DNA from: an uncultured Clostridia bacterium
GTDB taxonomy: Bacteria; Bacillota; Clostridia; Christensenellales; Aristaeellaceae
Direction of reading: 5' to 3'
DNA length: 6,007 nucleotides
NCBI GenBank assembly: GCA_946615785.1
Contig: CAMOIA010000100.1
Span: 1 to 6,007, forward strand
Shown here: one piece after another, positions 1-5,830 of the stretch
Layout of the letters: every line of letters begins with the position of its first letter
Numbering within the stretch: position 1 is the first letter of the stretch
Program-made: the position numbers and the translations under genes
The notes under the pieces: generated by a model
What the model saw: only the letters and a program-made list of their open reading frames with translations
Databases searched by the model: none
Told to the model about the DNA's origin: nothing

Positions 1-1002
1 GAGCAGTTTCATCTGCGTGTGGGTGCGGTCCAGGTTCTGCGTGGGACGGGAAATGCGGAAATACCGATCACCGTTCAGGTAATCCGTCAGGAAGCGGGAT
101 CCGCACTCAAGCGCCATCAGCTTCGCGCCAAGGGGCAGGGTTTCCTTCTCAAGAGGCCACAGCCTTTTCCCGCACACGGAAAGGAAGCCCTGCGCACAGG
201 CTTCGTACATGGGAAGGGAGAGGCGAACATGGTCAAGGTCGCGCTCGTCGTCCCGCGCGGTGGAGGCGCCAAAGCGCACGGCGTCGCCGAAATCCGTCGC
301 CGCAAGGCCCGGCATCACGGTGTCCAGGTCGATCACGCACAGCGGCGCGTGGGTCTTTGCGTCCAGGATGACGTTGTTCAGCTTCGTATCGTTATGCGTC
401 ACGCGAAGCGGCAGCTCCCCGCGCGAAAGCGGGCCGGTCAGCGCGTCCGTCTGGTCTTCTCTGGAAAGGTAAAAATCAATCTCCCTCCCAACGTCCTTTG
501 CGCGGCCGATGGGGTCGGCCGCGATCGCGCGCTTTAATTGGCGAAAGCGCTCCACAGTGTCGTGAAATTGGGGGATGATCTCGTGCAGCGTTTTTGCCGG
601 GAACGCGGACAGGCCGTTTAAAAAGCCGCCGAAGGCAACGGCGCTCTGCCGCAGGTCATCTGCGCTTTCCGCGCGGTTCAGGCACACGCCGTCCCGCACG
701 AATTCATACACGCGGAAGCACCCGCGGCTGTCGGAAAGGTATTTTTTCCCATCCTTCGTATCGACCAGCGTCAGCACCCGGCGCGGGTCTTTTTCGCTTT
801 GGCGCAGGTATTCCGTCACCGCGATGATGTTTTCCATCAGCGCCGCCGTGTCCGGAAACACGTGGTCGTTCACCTTCTGCAGGATATAATCGTGCTGCCT
901 GTCCGTGCGCACGAGATACGTTTCGTTAATGTGTCCGTTCCCGTAGCGCTCGCAGGAAACCGCCCTGCCGTCGAGCGCGAAAAGGTCAAGGATGCCGTTC
1001 AT
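1..1002 (-). CDS. NahK-like sugar 1-kinase / aminoglycoside phosphotransferase-fold kinase (3' end outside window)
   Basis: Reading the minus strand from ATG at 1002-1000 gives 334 open codons to the window edge, so the C-terminus is missing. The glycine-rich loop is GNGHINETY (residues 21-29), the nucleotide-binding lysine is probably K43 in ILQKVN, the catalytic loop is HNDTKLNN (203-210, D205 as base) and the metal site is DLDTVMPG (225-232, D225 and D227). These motifs match the phosphotransferase enzyme family, and most closely N-acetylhexosamine 1-kinase (NahK), which phosphorylates GlcNAc/GalNAc at C1 in the cytoplasm. NahK is about 360 residues, so roughly 25 residues are likely lost. 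The segment ending NLDRTHTQMKLL resembles the end of that family. The start is supported by GGAGG at 1009-1013, six bases upstream. It has its own promoter and sits behind a hairpin, so it is probably a separate transcript. No lacto-N-biose phosphorylase or epimerase gene is visible, so the exact substrate is inferred only. It is unlikely to be a resistance enzyme. Confidence 0.85.
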   Translation of the reverse strand, partial: MNGILDLFALDGRAVSCERYGNGHINETYLVRTDRQHDYILQKVNDHVFPDTAALMENIIAVTEYLRQSEKDPRRVLTLVDTKDGKKYLSDSRGCFRVYEFVRDGVCLNRAESADDLRQSAVAFGGFLNGLSAFPAKTLHEIIPQFHDTVERFRQLKRAIAADPIGRAKDVGREIDFYLSREDQTDALTGPLSRGELPLRVTHNDTKLNNVILDAKTHAPLCVIDLDTVMPGLAATDFGDAVRFGASTARDDERDLDHVRLSLPMYEACAQGFLSVCGKRLWPLEKETLPLGAKLMALECGSRFLTDYLNGDRYFRISRPTQNLDRTHTQMKLL

Positions 1003-1034
1003 ATGCCGCCTCCATATGCCGTATGTCTGCTTTC

Positions 1035-1064
1035 ATTGTACCGCATGACCCGCCTTTGCGTCAA
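1035..1064 (-). promoter_or_regulatory. Sigma-A promoter of the kinase gene
   Basis: On the minus strand TTGACG (1064-1059) lies 18 bases from TACAAT (1040-1035). Both boxes are one mismatch from consensus. The predicted transcript starts near 1028 and gives a leader of about 25 bases containing the GGAGG site used by the kinase start at 1002. Confidence 0.7.
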
Positions 1065-1105
1065 TCCAATCGGGGGTGCACGGTCGCTACCCTGCGGACG
1101 GCAAA

Positions 1106-1127
1106 GCGCCCGGCATTTGCCGGGCGC
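1106..1127 (-). terminator. GC-rich hairpin, likely terminator of the flavoprotein gene
   Basis: GCGCCCGGC (1106-1114) and GCCGGGCGC (1119-1127) form a perfect 9-bp stem with a 4-base loop, 29 bases beyond the stop codon of the FMN-binding protein gene. On the minus strand the stem is followed by only TTTGCC, so the U-tract is weak and termination may be partial. Its place between two same-strand genes, upstream of a separate promoter, supports the terminator call. Confidence 0.55.
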
Positions 1128-1156
1128 GTCATTGCACGATGCGAAAAGCGTGCTTT

Positions 1157-2110
1157 TTACTTGCCGATCTTGGAAAGCGCGTCATTGACAGCCGCGATCA
1201 GGGCTTCGCTGGTGCGGGTCGCGCCGCTTGCGGCGTCTACTTCAGTGGAATTGGCCGCGATGATGGCGTCCGGGATCGTTTCAAACGCGGGGTCGCTGAT
1301 GCCGGCGGTCTCGTTATGGCTCAGCACTTCGATTTTGGCGATCTTATCCCCGTCCATGGTGACCTTCACCTTGACCTCGCCGCCGATTTCGCTGATGCCC
1401 GTACCGATGTATTCGTTCTCGCCAAGCGCTTCTTCCGCCGCCGGGGCCGCTTCTTCCACGGGCGCGGCCTCTTCAAAGCCGTAGTGGATGTTGAGCAGGG
1501 TGATCGCCTTCACGGCAACCTCCGCGGTCACCGAGGCACAGCGCGCCTTGCGCTGCGGGTCGGCCATCTTATAGCCGGTCGCCGCCATGTAGGTGCCGAC
1601 GGAATCGGCGCAGTTGACGCTGTGCGCCACCGTGGTGATGGACTCGAATTCCGGCTGATACTGCGGGAATTCATGCTCGCGGTACCAGGCGTACAATTCG
1701 TCGCGCAGCTTCGCAGCGTCCGCCGGTTCGCAGAACAGGCCGATGGCCGCCAGCGCGCCGCCAAGCGACCCGCACAGGCTGCCCGCGCCGTAGCCGCCCG
1801 CCGCGTGCGCGAAGGTTTTGCCGGGAATGATGGTGTTATAGGGCACGCCAGCCGCTTCCGAAATCAGATCGATGATCCCGCCGAAGCACCCGGCGCCGCA
1901 GCCGCCGTATTCATAGAATTTCTGGTATGCGTATTCCAGCAGCTTGTCCTTATCCACCTGCACGTATTTCCAGGGCCATACGGGGGCGGCGTTCTCTTCA
2001 GCGCCTGCCATGGAGAAGGGAACGGCGCTCAGGGCGGCCGCGCCGATGGCGGCCTTGCCCGCGCCGCGCAGGAACTGACGGCGGCTCATATCCATTTTCT
2101 TGCTCATCAT
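1157..2110 (-). CDS. Tat-exported split-Soret-like (C_GCAxxG_C_C) and FMN-binding fusion protein
   Basis: This 317-residue protein begins with a twin-arginine signal (SRRQFL at 9-14, hydrophobic stretch 17-34, likely cleavage after AGA at 37), so it is exported folded. Residues about 45-210 resemble the cysteine core of split-Soret cytochromes (C_GCAxxG_C_C family): a GGCGAGCFGG segment (C71, C75), GVPYNTI, a GSLCGSLGGAL segment (C113), C127, C167 and C191, ending in TAEVAVKAITLLN. There is no CxxCH, so no c-type haem is expected. An acidic Ala-Pro-Glu linker (213-231) leads to an FMN_bind domain (about 232-313) with DAASGATRTS at 292-301. T298 is the position normally joined to FMN through a phosphoester by the ApbE flavin transferase. 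The likely role is electron transfer on the outer face of the membrane; donor and acceptor are unknown. AAAGGA at 2118-2123 fits either of the adjacent ATGs (2110 or 2107). No apbE is visible in the window. The FMN_bind and Tat calls are strong; the core assignment is from memory of the family pattern. Confidence 0.88.
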   Translation of the reverse strand: MMSKKMDMSRRQFLRGAGKAAIGAAALSAVPFSMAGAEENAAPVWPWKYVQVDKDKLLEYAYQKFYEYGGCGAGCFGGIIDLISEAAGVPYNTIIPGKTFAHAAGGYGAGSLCGSLGGALAAIGLFCEPADAAKLRDELYAWYREHEFPQYQPEFESITTVAHSVNCADSVGTYMAATGYKMADPQRKARCASVTAEVAVKAITLLNIHYGFEEAAPVEEAAPAAEEALGENEYIGTGISEIGGEVKVKVTMDGDKIAKIEVLSHNETAGISDPAFETIPDAIIAANSTEVDAASGATRTSEALIAAVNDALSKIGK

Positions 2111-2164
2111 TCAAACATCCTTTCCGAGTATAATGGTAGGGAATTAACCAGATTTTCCATCTCA

Positions 2165-2194
2165 AGCATACTGTCGGGGCATCCCGTTAGTCAA
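2165..2194 (-). promoter_or_regulatory. Probable sigma-A promoter of the flavoprotein gene
   Basis: TTGACT (2194-2189) lies 18 bases from TATGCT (2170-2165) on the minus strand. Transcription would start near 2158 and give a leader of about 48 bases before the ATG at 2110. The -35 box is one base from consensus and the -10 box matches at four of six bases. The -35 box lies in the loop of an inverted repeat. Confidence 0.5.
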
Positions 2195-2216
2195 CCATAA
2201 CCCATCGGACGGGATG
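2180..2216. repeat. 8-bp inverted repeat flanking the -35 box
   Basis: CATCCCGT (2180-2187) and ACGGGATG (2209-2216) are perfect inverted copies separated by 21 bases. The repeat lies between the stop of the membrane protein gene (2219) and the flavoprotein start. The -35 box (2189-2194) is between the arms, and the left arm covers part of the spacer. It could be a regulator-binding site or a decayed terminator. On the minus strand it has no following T-tract, which argues against a strong terminator for the upstream gene; TTTT follows it only on the plus strand. Confidence 0.45.
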
Positions 2217-2218
2217 TT

Positions 2219-3553
2219 TTATCCCGCGTCCCGCGGGGTTTCATTCGTGCACGGCGCCTTCGGGGCGTCCCCTCCGGTGCGCAAAGAAAGCCTTGAGAGG
2301 ATGATCAGGCCGACATAGCTGAGCAGCGTCACATAACCCGACGGGTGGAAGAGGCCGAGCGATACGGAATTGGCGAAGCGGTAGGCCATCATCAGCACGC
2401 CGGCAGCCACGAACAGCACGGTGCAGGGCGTGCCGGAAACCCTTCCGGAAAGGACGCGCAGCATGAGGCACGCACAGGCAAGGACAAAGCAGACGAGCGA
2501 GGCGAAGGAAAGCCAGCTGCGCAGAGACGGCGAGGGAAAGAGCGTTTCTGACAGGTTCAGAAGGTCGAAGACGCCCTGTGCGATCAGCAGCGCCGAGCCT
2601 GCGGCAGCAAGCCATTTTATGCCCTTTTTGCACAGGGCGAGGCCGCACAGCACATAGCCGAGGGATTCGAGCAGGAACACAAAGGCGATGTTCCAGCGCT
2701 GCATCGCCGCAAAGGAAGGGAACGAGCCCAGGCTGTAGAGCGCCGCGCCAAACAGCATGCACGCGCCGAACACCCTGCGGGTTTCGACGGTTTCAAAGCT
2801 TGCACCGCCGCTGTGCGTTTTGTGAAAGCTGCGGACGTTTGCGGCCATGAGCGCGGATTCGATGACGCTGAAAATGAGATACACATACACCCAGACGGTA
2901 TAGGGTCTCAGTTCATAGGGAAGGCTCAGGGTGCTGAGCAATCCGCTGCTCTGCATCCATACCGTGCCAGCCGCGCCCAGCGCCGTAATGACCGTCAGGA
3001 TCACAAAGGGACGGCGCGGGCGCAGCGTATCCGTGGTCATATCGCCGCTTCGCATTTCTGCGTGGACCTTGTTCATCAGATCGATTTCGTCCGTCATCAG
3101 CCATAGCAGCGGTACGAAAAGCACCGCGCCCAGCAGCGCGGAGATGAGCAGCGCAAGGAACCCGCCTGAGCGCATCGAAAAGGCCGTAACCAGGATGTAG
3201 ATACCGTACAGGCCGATGCCCACGATCATGAGTCCCCGACGGACGGAAAGCACTTTGCCAATGGCCTCGGCGCCCTCCGGAAGGTTCTTCAGCAGTTTTC
3301 CGGCGCCGAGGCTTTCCTTCAGGCTAAGCCAGACGGACAGGACGGACAGGGCCGCGGCGATCAGCTTCACGACAATTTGTCCGCGCGCGATGAGCCCCAG
3401 CACCGCAAAAAGCGCTTCAAAGGCCGCGGCGACGAAACCGCCGATCCAAATGCAGTACAGAAGCGCGTGGGGCACCCCGCCCCGAAGATAGGGAAGGACG
3501 TTTGGCCCCTCCCCGGACTTGACGATCGCACTGGCAGTTTCCATTTCGGACAT
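2219..3553 (-). CDS. Polytopic membrane protein of unknown family
   Basis: The 444-residue product is hydrophobic over most of its length. I see about 11 to 12 candidate membrane helices, near residues 28-55, 58-78, 107-126, 131-153, 182-200, 218-239, 260-277, 286-307, 312-333, 346-367, 376-396 and 405-420. Hydrophilic loops around 79-106, 154-181 and 240-259 carry most of the charge. I recognise no transporter, enzyme or cofactor motif, and there is no signal peptide, so I assign no function. The start at 3553 is favoured because GGAGGG (3561-3566) lies seven bases upstream; a second in-frame ATG at 3544 is less well placed. The next gene on this strand, encoding the FMN-binding exported protein, begins 108 bases after the stop. 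No convincing terminator separates them, so read-through into it is possible, although that gene also has its own promoter. The gene has a strong promoter at 3624-3652. Confidence 0.85.
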   Translation of the reverse strand: MSEMETASAIVKSGEGPNVLPYLRGGVPHALLYCIWIGGFVAAAFEALFAVLGLIARGQIVVKLIAAALSVLSVWLSLKESLGAGKLLKNLPEGAEAIGKVLSVRRGLMIVGIGLYGIYILVTAFSMRSGGFLALLISALLGAVLFVPLLWLMTDEIDLMNKVHAEMRSGDMTTDTLRPRRPFVILTVITALGAAGTVWMQSSGLLSTLSLPYELRPYTVWVYVYLIFSVIESALMAANVRSFHKTHSGGASFETVETRRVFGACMLFGAALYSLGSFPSFAAMQRWNIAFVFLLESLGYVLCGLALCKKGIKWLAAAGSALLIAQGVFDLLNLSETLFPSPSLRSWLSFASLVCFVLACACLMLRVLSGRVSGTPCTVLFVAAGVLMMAYRFANSVSLGLFHPSGYVTLLSYVGLIILSRLSLRTGGDAPKAPCTNETPRDAG

Positions 3554-3560
3554 GGCGTTT

Positions 3561-3566
3561 CCCTCC
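3561..3566 (-). promoter_or_regulatory. Ribosome binding site that decides the membrane protein start
   Basis: On the minus strand GGAGGG is followed by seven bases and then the ATG at 3553. This makes 3553 the preferred start over the in-frame ATG nine bases further in. Confidence 0.75.
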
Positions 3567-3623
3567 GGTGTTTTATGCTTTGTTTTTCACGCACGGTGAA
3601 GACCGGCTGCATCCTTTTGACTG

Positions 3624-3652
3624 ATTATACTAAACAGCTTCCCAAATTGCAA
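3624..3652 (-). promoter_or_regulatory. Strong sigma-A promoter of the membrane protein gene
   Basis: TTGCAA (3652-3647), a 17-base spacer and a perfect TATAAT (3629-3624) read on the minus strand. Transcription would start near 3617, giving a leader of about 64 bases that includes GGAGGG. It faces away from the plus-strand promoter of the zinc-ribbon protein gene. Confidence 0.8.
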
Positions 3653-3735
3653 ACAATACCGTTCCAGACCCCGAAAAGGGACGCGCTGACGGGGAAATTT
3701 ACAAGAAAAGCGGTGTGAAAATTGCCTTAATGGTG

Positions 3736-3741
3736 TATAAT
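3736..3741 (+). promoter_or_regulatory. -10 box of the zinc-ribbon protein operon
   Basis: A perfect TATAAT lies in AT-rich sequence upstream of the operon. Transcription would begin near 3748, about 22 bases before the ATG at 3771. No good -35 box is found at 16-18 bases (nearest is TGTGAA at 3714-3719) and there is no extended -10 TG at the standard position, so activity may need an activator or be modest. Confidence 0.55.
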
Positions 3742-3756
3742 GAAATAAGATGAACC

Positions 3757-3764
3757 GGGGAGGG
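3757..3764 (+). promoter_or_regulatory. Ribosome binding site setting the start at 3771
   Basis: GGGGAGGG ends six bases before the ATG at 3771 but only three bases before the in-frame ATG at 3768. It lies downstream of the in-frame ATG at 3750. This makes 3771 the best start. Confidence 0.75.
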
Positions 3765-3770
3765 ATTATG

Positions 3771-5423
3771 ATGAAGCGTTTTTTGGCTGTATTTGCAGTT
3801 CTCGCATTGCTGTTTTCATCCCTTGCCGTCGCGGACGGCGACGTCTGGACCTGTCCGACCTGCGGCCTTGAGGGCAACGCAGGCAATTTCTGCCCGAACT
3901 GCGGCACGGCCAGGGTCGTATACGGCTGGGTCTGCGCGTACTGCGGGCAAAGCGGCAACACAGGCGCATACTGCGTCAACTGCGGCCGTTTTTACGCGCC
4001 CGCACAGACCGCAGTGACCCCCATACCCCTTTCGCCTGCGATCACTGAGGCGCCCGTCATGGCCCTTCGCGTGGAAAAGGGCGACGTGATCACCCTCGGC
4101 AGATACATGGGCGAGGCGATCCGCTGGCAGGTGCTCGCCGTCGAAGGCAACCGGGCGCTGCTTCTGAGCCGCTACGGCCTTGATACGCGCAATTTCCACG
4201 GGCACTGCGCCGGGCAGACCTGGGCGACCAGCGCCATGCGCGACTGGCTGAACGGGCGCTTTTATCAGCAGGCCTTCACAAGCCAGGAAGCATCTGCCAT
4301 CGAGGTTACCTACGTGGACGAAAGCGCCTCGCAGACAAGCTCATCCATACCCGCCAAGCGCACGGGCGACAGCACGCACGACCGCCTCTTCCTGCTCAGT
4401 TACCGGGAATTCATGAACTACGCCCGGAACGCGCAGACCCGCCAGTGCGTGCCCACGACCTACGCCCTGCAGCAGGGCTGCAATTATTCCGACAAAACCT
4501 TCCTCTACGGCCAGCCCACCTGCTGGTGGTGGCTGCGCACCCCCGCTTACAGCAACAATATCCTGGTGGTGAGCGAAAAGGGCGATGTGGACGCCTGCGT
4601 AATGAATAACGCCTACGGTGTGGTGCGCCCCGCCATGTGGGTGGACCTGACGAAAATCAACCCCAACACCGAAATTCTGGACTTTTACTCCAGCTTCCAG
4701 CCGGTGACCGCGCCCTACGGCACGCCGAATCCAGACGCCGCCATGGCGCGCTTCAACACGACCCCTTCGCCGACGCCCTACTATCCTTTCCCAGGCTTTA
4801 CCACCCCGACCCCGCGTCCGACGGCCACTGTGCGGCCCACCGCTGCGCCGACCTGGCAGCCCACCCCAAGTCCGCGTCCGACGGCTGTGCCGGCGTATCT
4901 GTCACAGACCTGGAGCGCCATGTACTACAGCATCATGAACCAGGGCACCATTTTCTCCGGCACGCGAAAGATCTCCCGGGACGCAACGCCCGCCTACGCG
5001 CTGTGTGATCTGGACCTGGACGGGCGTCCCGAGCTGCTCGTGGACAACGGCGAGACGGACGCGGCAAGCCGCAAGCTGTATCTTTGCCGCGTGGATGAAA
5101 ACGACGCGGTGGTGCTGCTGGGCGAAGCGGCGACAGGCAGGACAAGCGTATACGGGCTTTTGAACCTGCCGGGCATTCTGACCCACAGCGATTACGGCAC
5201 GCCCGGGAAGATCGTTTCTTCCGAAGAGCATTACGTGACCGTTGCAAACGGCCTGATGAACGTGCGCACGGTCTATGAAACCAAAGCAGTCGACGGCGCC
5301 CAGCAGGGCTGGTCGGATGAAGAATTCGCCGCCATGAATCCCGCAGTTTCAAGCGCGCTGACCTTCTACACCCTGCAGGAGGCCGCCGCGGACTGGAACG
5401 CGTTCTTCGCAAGCTGGAACTAA
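3771..5423 (+). CDS. Exported protein: two zinc ribbons, DUF6273 domain, Pro-Thr linker, Ca-loop C-terminal domain
   Basis: The product is 550 residues from ATG 3771. MKRF and a hydrophobic stretch (5-20) form a Sec signal with likely cleavage after AVA at 21; there is no lipobox. Two zinc ribbons follow: C28-x2-C31-x9-C41-x2-C44 and C55-x2-C58-x9-C68-x2-C71. Residues about 100-293 match DUF6273 as I know it: ITLGRYMGEAIRWQVL, ALLLSRYGLD, MRDWLNGRFYQQAF, RLFLLSYREF, WWWLRTP and GVVRPAMWVDL. A Pro/Thr-rich linker covers about 330-374. The C-terminal part has D413-x-D415-x-D417-G-R-P-E421, a calcium-binding-type loop as in FG-GAP or EF-hand-like repeats. DUF6273 has no established activity; exported copies are thought to act in surface recognition or carbohydrate-associated roles, which is inference. 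Zinc ribbons outside the membrane are unusual. The region between the ribbons and the linker has extra cysteines (146, 226, 237, 251, 276). It is the first gene of a three-gene unit, five bases ahead of the next start. Confidence 0.88.
   Translation: MKRFLAVFAVLALLFSSLAVADGDVWTCPTCGLEGNAGNFCPNCGTARVVYGWVCAYCGQSGNTGAYCVNCGRFYAPAQTAVTPIPLSPAITEAPVMALRVEKGDVITLGRYMGEAIRWQVLAVEGNRALLLSRYGLDTRNFHGHCAGQTWATSAMRDWLNGRFYQQAFTSQEASAIEVTYVDESASQTSSSIPAKRTGDSTHDRLFLLSYREFMNYARNAQTRQCVPTTYALQQGCNYSDKTFLYGQPTCWWWLRTPAYSNNILVVSEKGDVDACVMNNAYGVVRPAMWVDLTKINPNTEILDFYSSFQPVTAPYGTPNPDAAMARFNTTPSPTPYYPFPGFTTPTPRPTATVRPTAAPTWQPTPSPRPTAVPAYLSQTWSAMYYSIMNQGTIFSGTRKISRDATPAYALCDLDLDGRPELLVDNGETDAASRKLYLCRVDENDAVVLLGEAATGRTSVYGLLNLPGILTHSDYGTPGKIVSSEEHYVTVANGLMNVRTVYETKAVDGAQQGWSDEEFAAMNPAVSSALTFYTLQEAAADWNAFFASWN
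3846..3986 (+). repeat. Tandem duplication of the zinc-ribbon unit
   Basis: Two copies of a 20-residue unit (residues 26-45 and 53-72, bases 3846-3905 and 3927-3986) are offset by 81 bases. Both follow W-x-C-x-x-C-G-x-x-G-N-x-G-x-x-C-x-N-C-G. The identical spacing points to internal duplication in the protein. Confidence 0.8.
4801..4885 (+). repeat. 60-base-period repeat in the Pro-Thr linker
   Basis: CCACCCC plus CCGCGTCCGACGGC at 4801-4825 recurs at 4861-4885 with three mismatches between the shared blocks. It encodes PTPRPTA-like and PSPRPTA-like segments. Such repeats change length by slippage or recombination and build flexible spacers. Confidence 0.6.
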
Positions 5424-5428
5424 GGGCG

Positions 5429-5830
5429 ATGGTCAGAAGGCGCAGCCCAAAAAGCCAATCCGCATTCCCCGGCAGTAAGGTACGGCCGCTGACAGCCTTT
5501 TTGCTGCTGGCCGCCGTTTCCGTGCTATTGCAGTGCCTGCCGCTTCTGTACGGCGACAGCGACGCCGGGCAGCTTCTCTATATGCTGCACCCGTGGGTGC
5601 TTACGCTTCCCTTCGCGCTGGCGGGGCCGTTCTTCGCGTCGCGGGTTCTGCATCCGCTCGCGGCGTTCTTTCCGCCGGGGCTGGCGTTCCTGTTCTCGCC
5701 GCTCTATCCGGGTTTTGCGGCGGCAGGGCTCGGGATGATGCTCCTGTCGCTTTTTGCGGCGGAAAGCGGATCGCTGTACTTCCAGACACAAAAGGAGGGC
5801 CACCATGGCGCAAAGCGCGGCGGGCGGTGA
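5429..5830 (+). CDS. Small four-helix membrane protein, unknown function
   Basis: The 133-residue product has a basic N-terminus (RRR at 3-5, K8, K17, R19) and about four hydrophobic segments near 20-40, 50-70, 74-94 and 95-112, then a polar tail containing HH at 125-126. By the positive-inside rule the N-terminus is probably cytoplasmic. I recognise no family. The ATG is five bases after the stop of the zinc-ribbon protein gene; the only SD-like sequence, AAGGG at 5422-5426, is two bases from the ATG, too close to be efficient, so translation is probably coupled to the gene before. No better in-frame start exists nearby. Its last 26 bases overlap the next gene. Gene packing and the strong SD embedded near its end for the next gene support it as real, although the function is open. 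Confidence 0.72.
   Translation: MVRRRSPKSQSAFPGSKVRPLTAFLLLAAVSVLLQCLPLLYGDSDAGQLLYMLHPWVLTLPFALAGPFFASRVLHPLAAFFPPGLAFLFSPLYPGFAAAGLGMMLLSLFAAESGSLYFQTQKEGHHGAKRGGR
5791..5798 (+). promoter_or_regulatory. Consensus ribosome binding site inside the four-helix protein gene
   Basis: AAAGGAGG is followed by six bases and ATG at 5805. It lies within the coding region of the preceding gene and fixes the start of the overlapping next gene. Confidence 0.85.

Noticed and set aside
19..537. Plus-strand open frame of 172 codons at the left edge
   Set aside because: It is antisense to the kinase catalytic motifs, which are clearly coding on the minus strand.
1898..1900. Cysteine cluster from C71 as a c-type haem site
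   Set aside because: The motif is C-x3-C-F with no histidine after it, and no CxxCH occurs anywhere in the protein.
2127..2132. TATACT on the minus strand as the flavoprotein -10 box
   Set aside because: Transcription from it would start at about 2120, inside the ribosome binding site (2118-2123), and no -35 box lies at 16-18 bases. The pair at 2165-2194 fits better.
1076..2200. Long plus-strand open frame of 374 codons opposite the flavoprotein gene
   Set aside because: It is antisense to a protein with clear Tat and FMN_bind motifs; its translation is Arg/Gly/Ala-rich with no recognisable domain. High GC produces such open antisense frames.
2180..2220. Inverted repeat followed by TTTT as a plus-strand terminator
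   Set aside because: No plus-strand gene ends here, and the 21-base loop with an 8-bp stem is poor for a terminator.
3750..3770. Alternative starts at 3750 and 3768 for the zinc-ribbon protein
   Set aside because: The SD lies downstream of 3750, which is also almost at the predicted transcription start, and only three bases before 3768. The ATG at 3771 has proper spacing and a normal signal-peptide start.
4637..5008. Alternative plus-strand frame of 123 codons within the zinc-ribbon protein gene
   Set aside because: It lies wholly inside the DUF6273/linker coding frame, lacks a domain, and arises from GC-rich codons.
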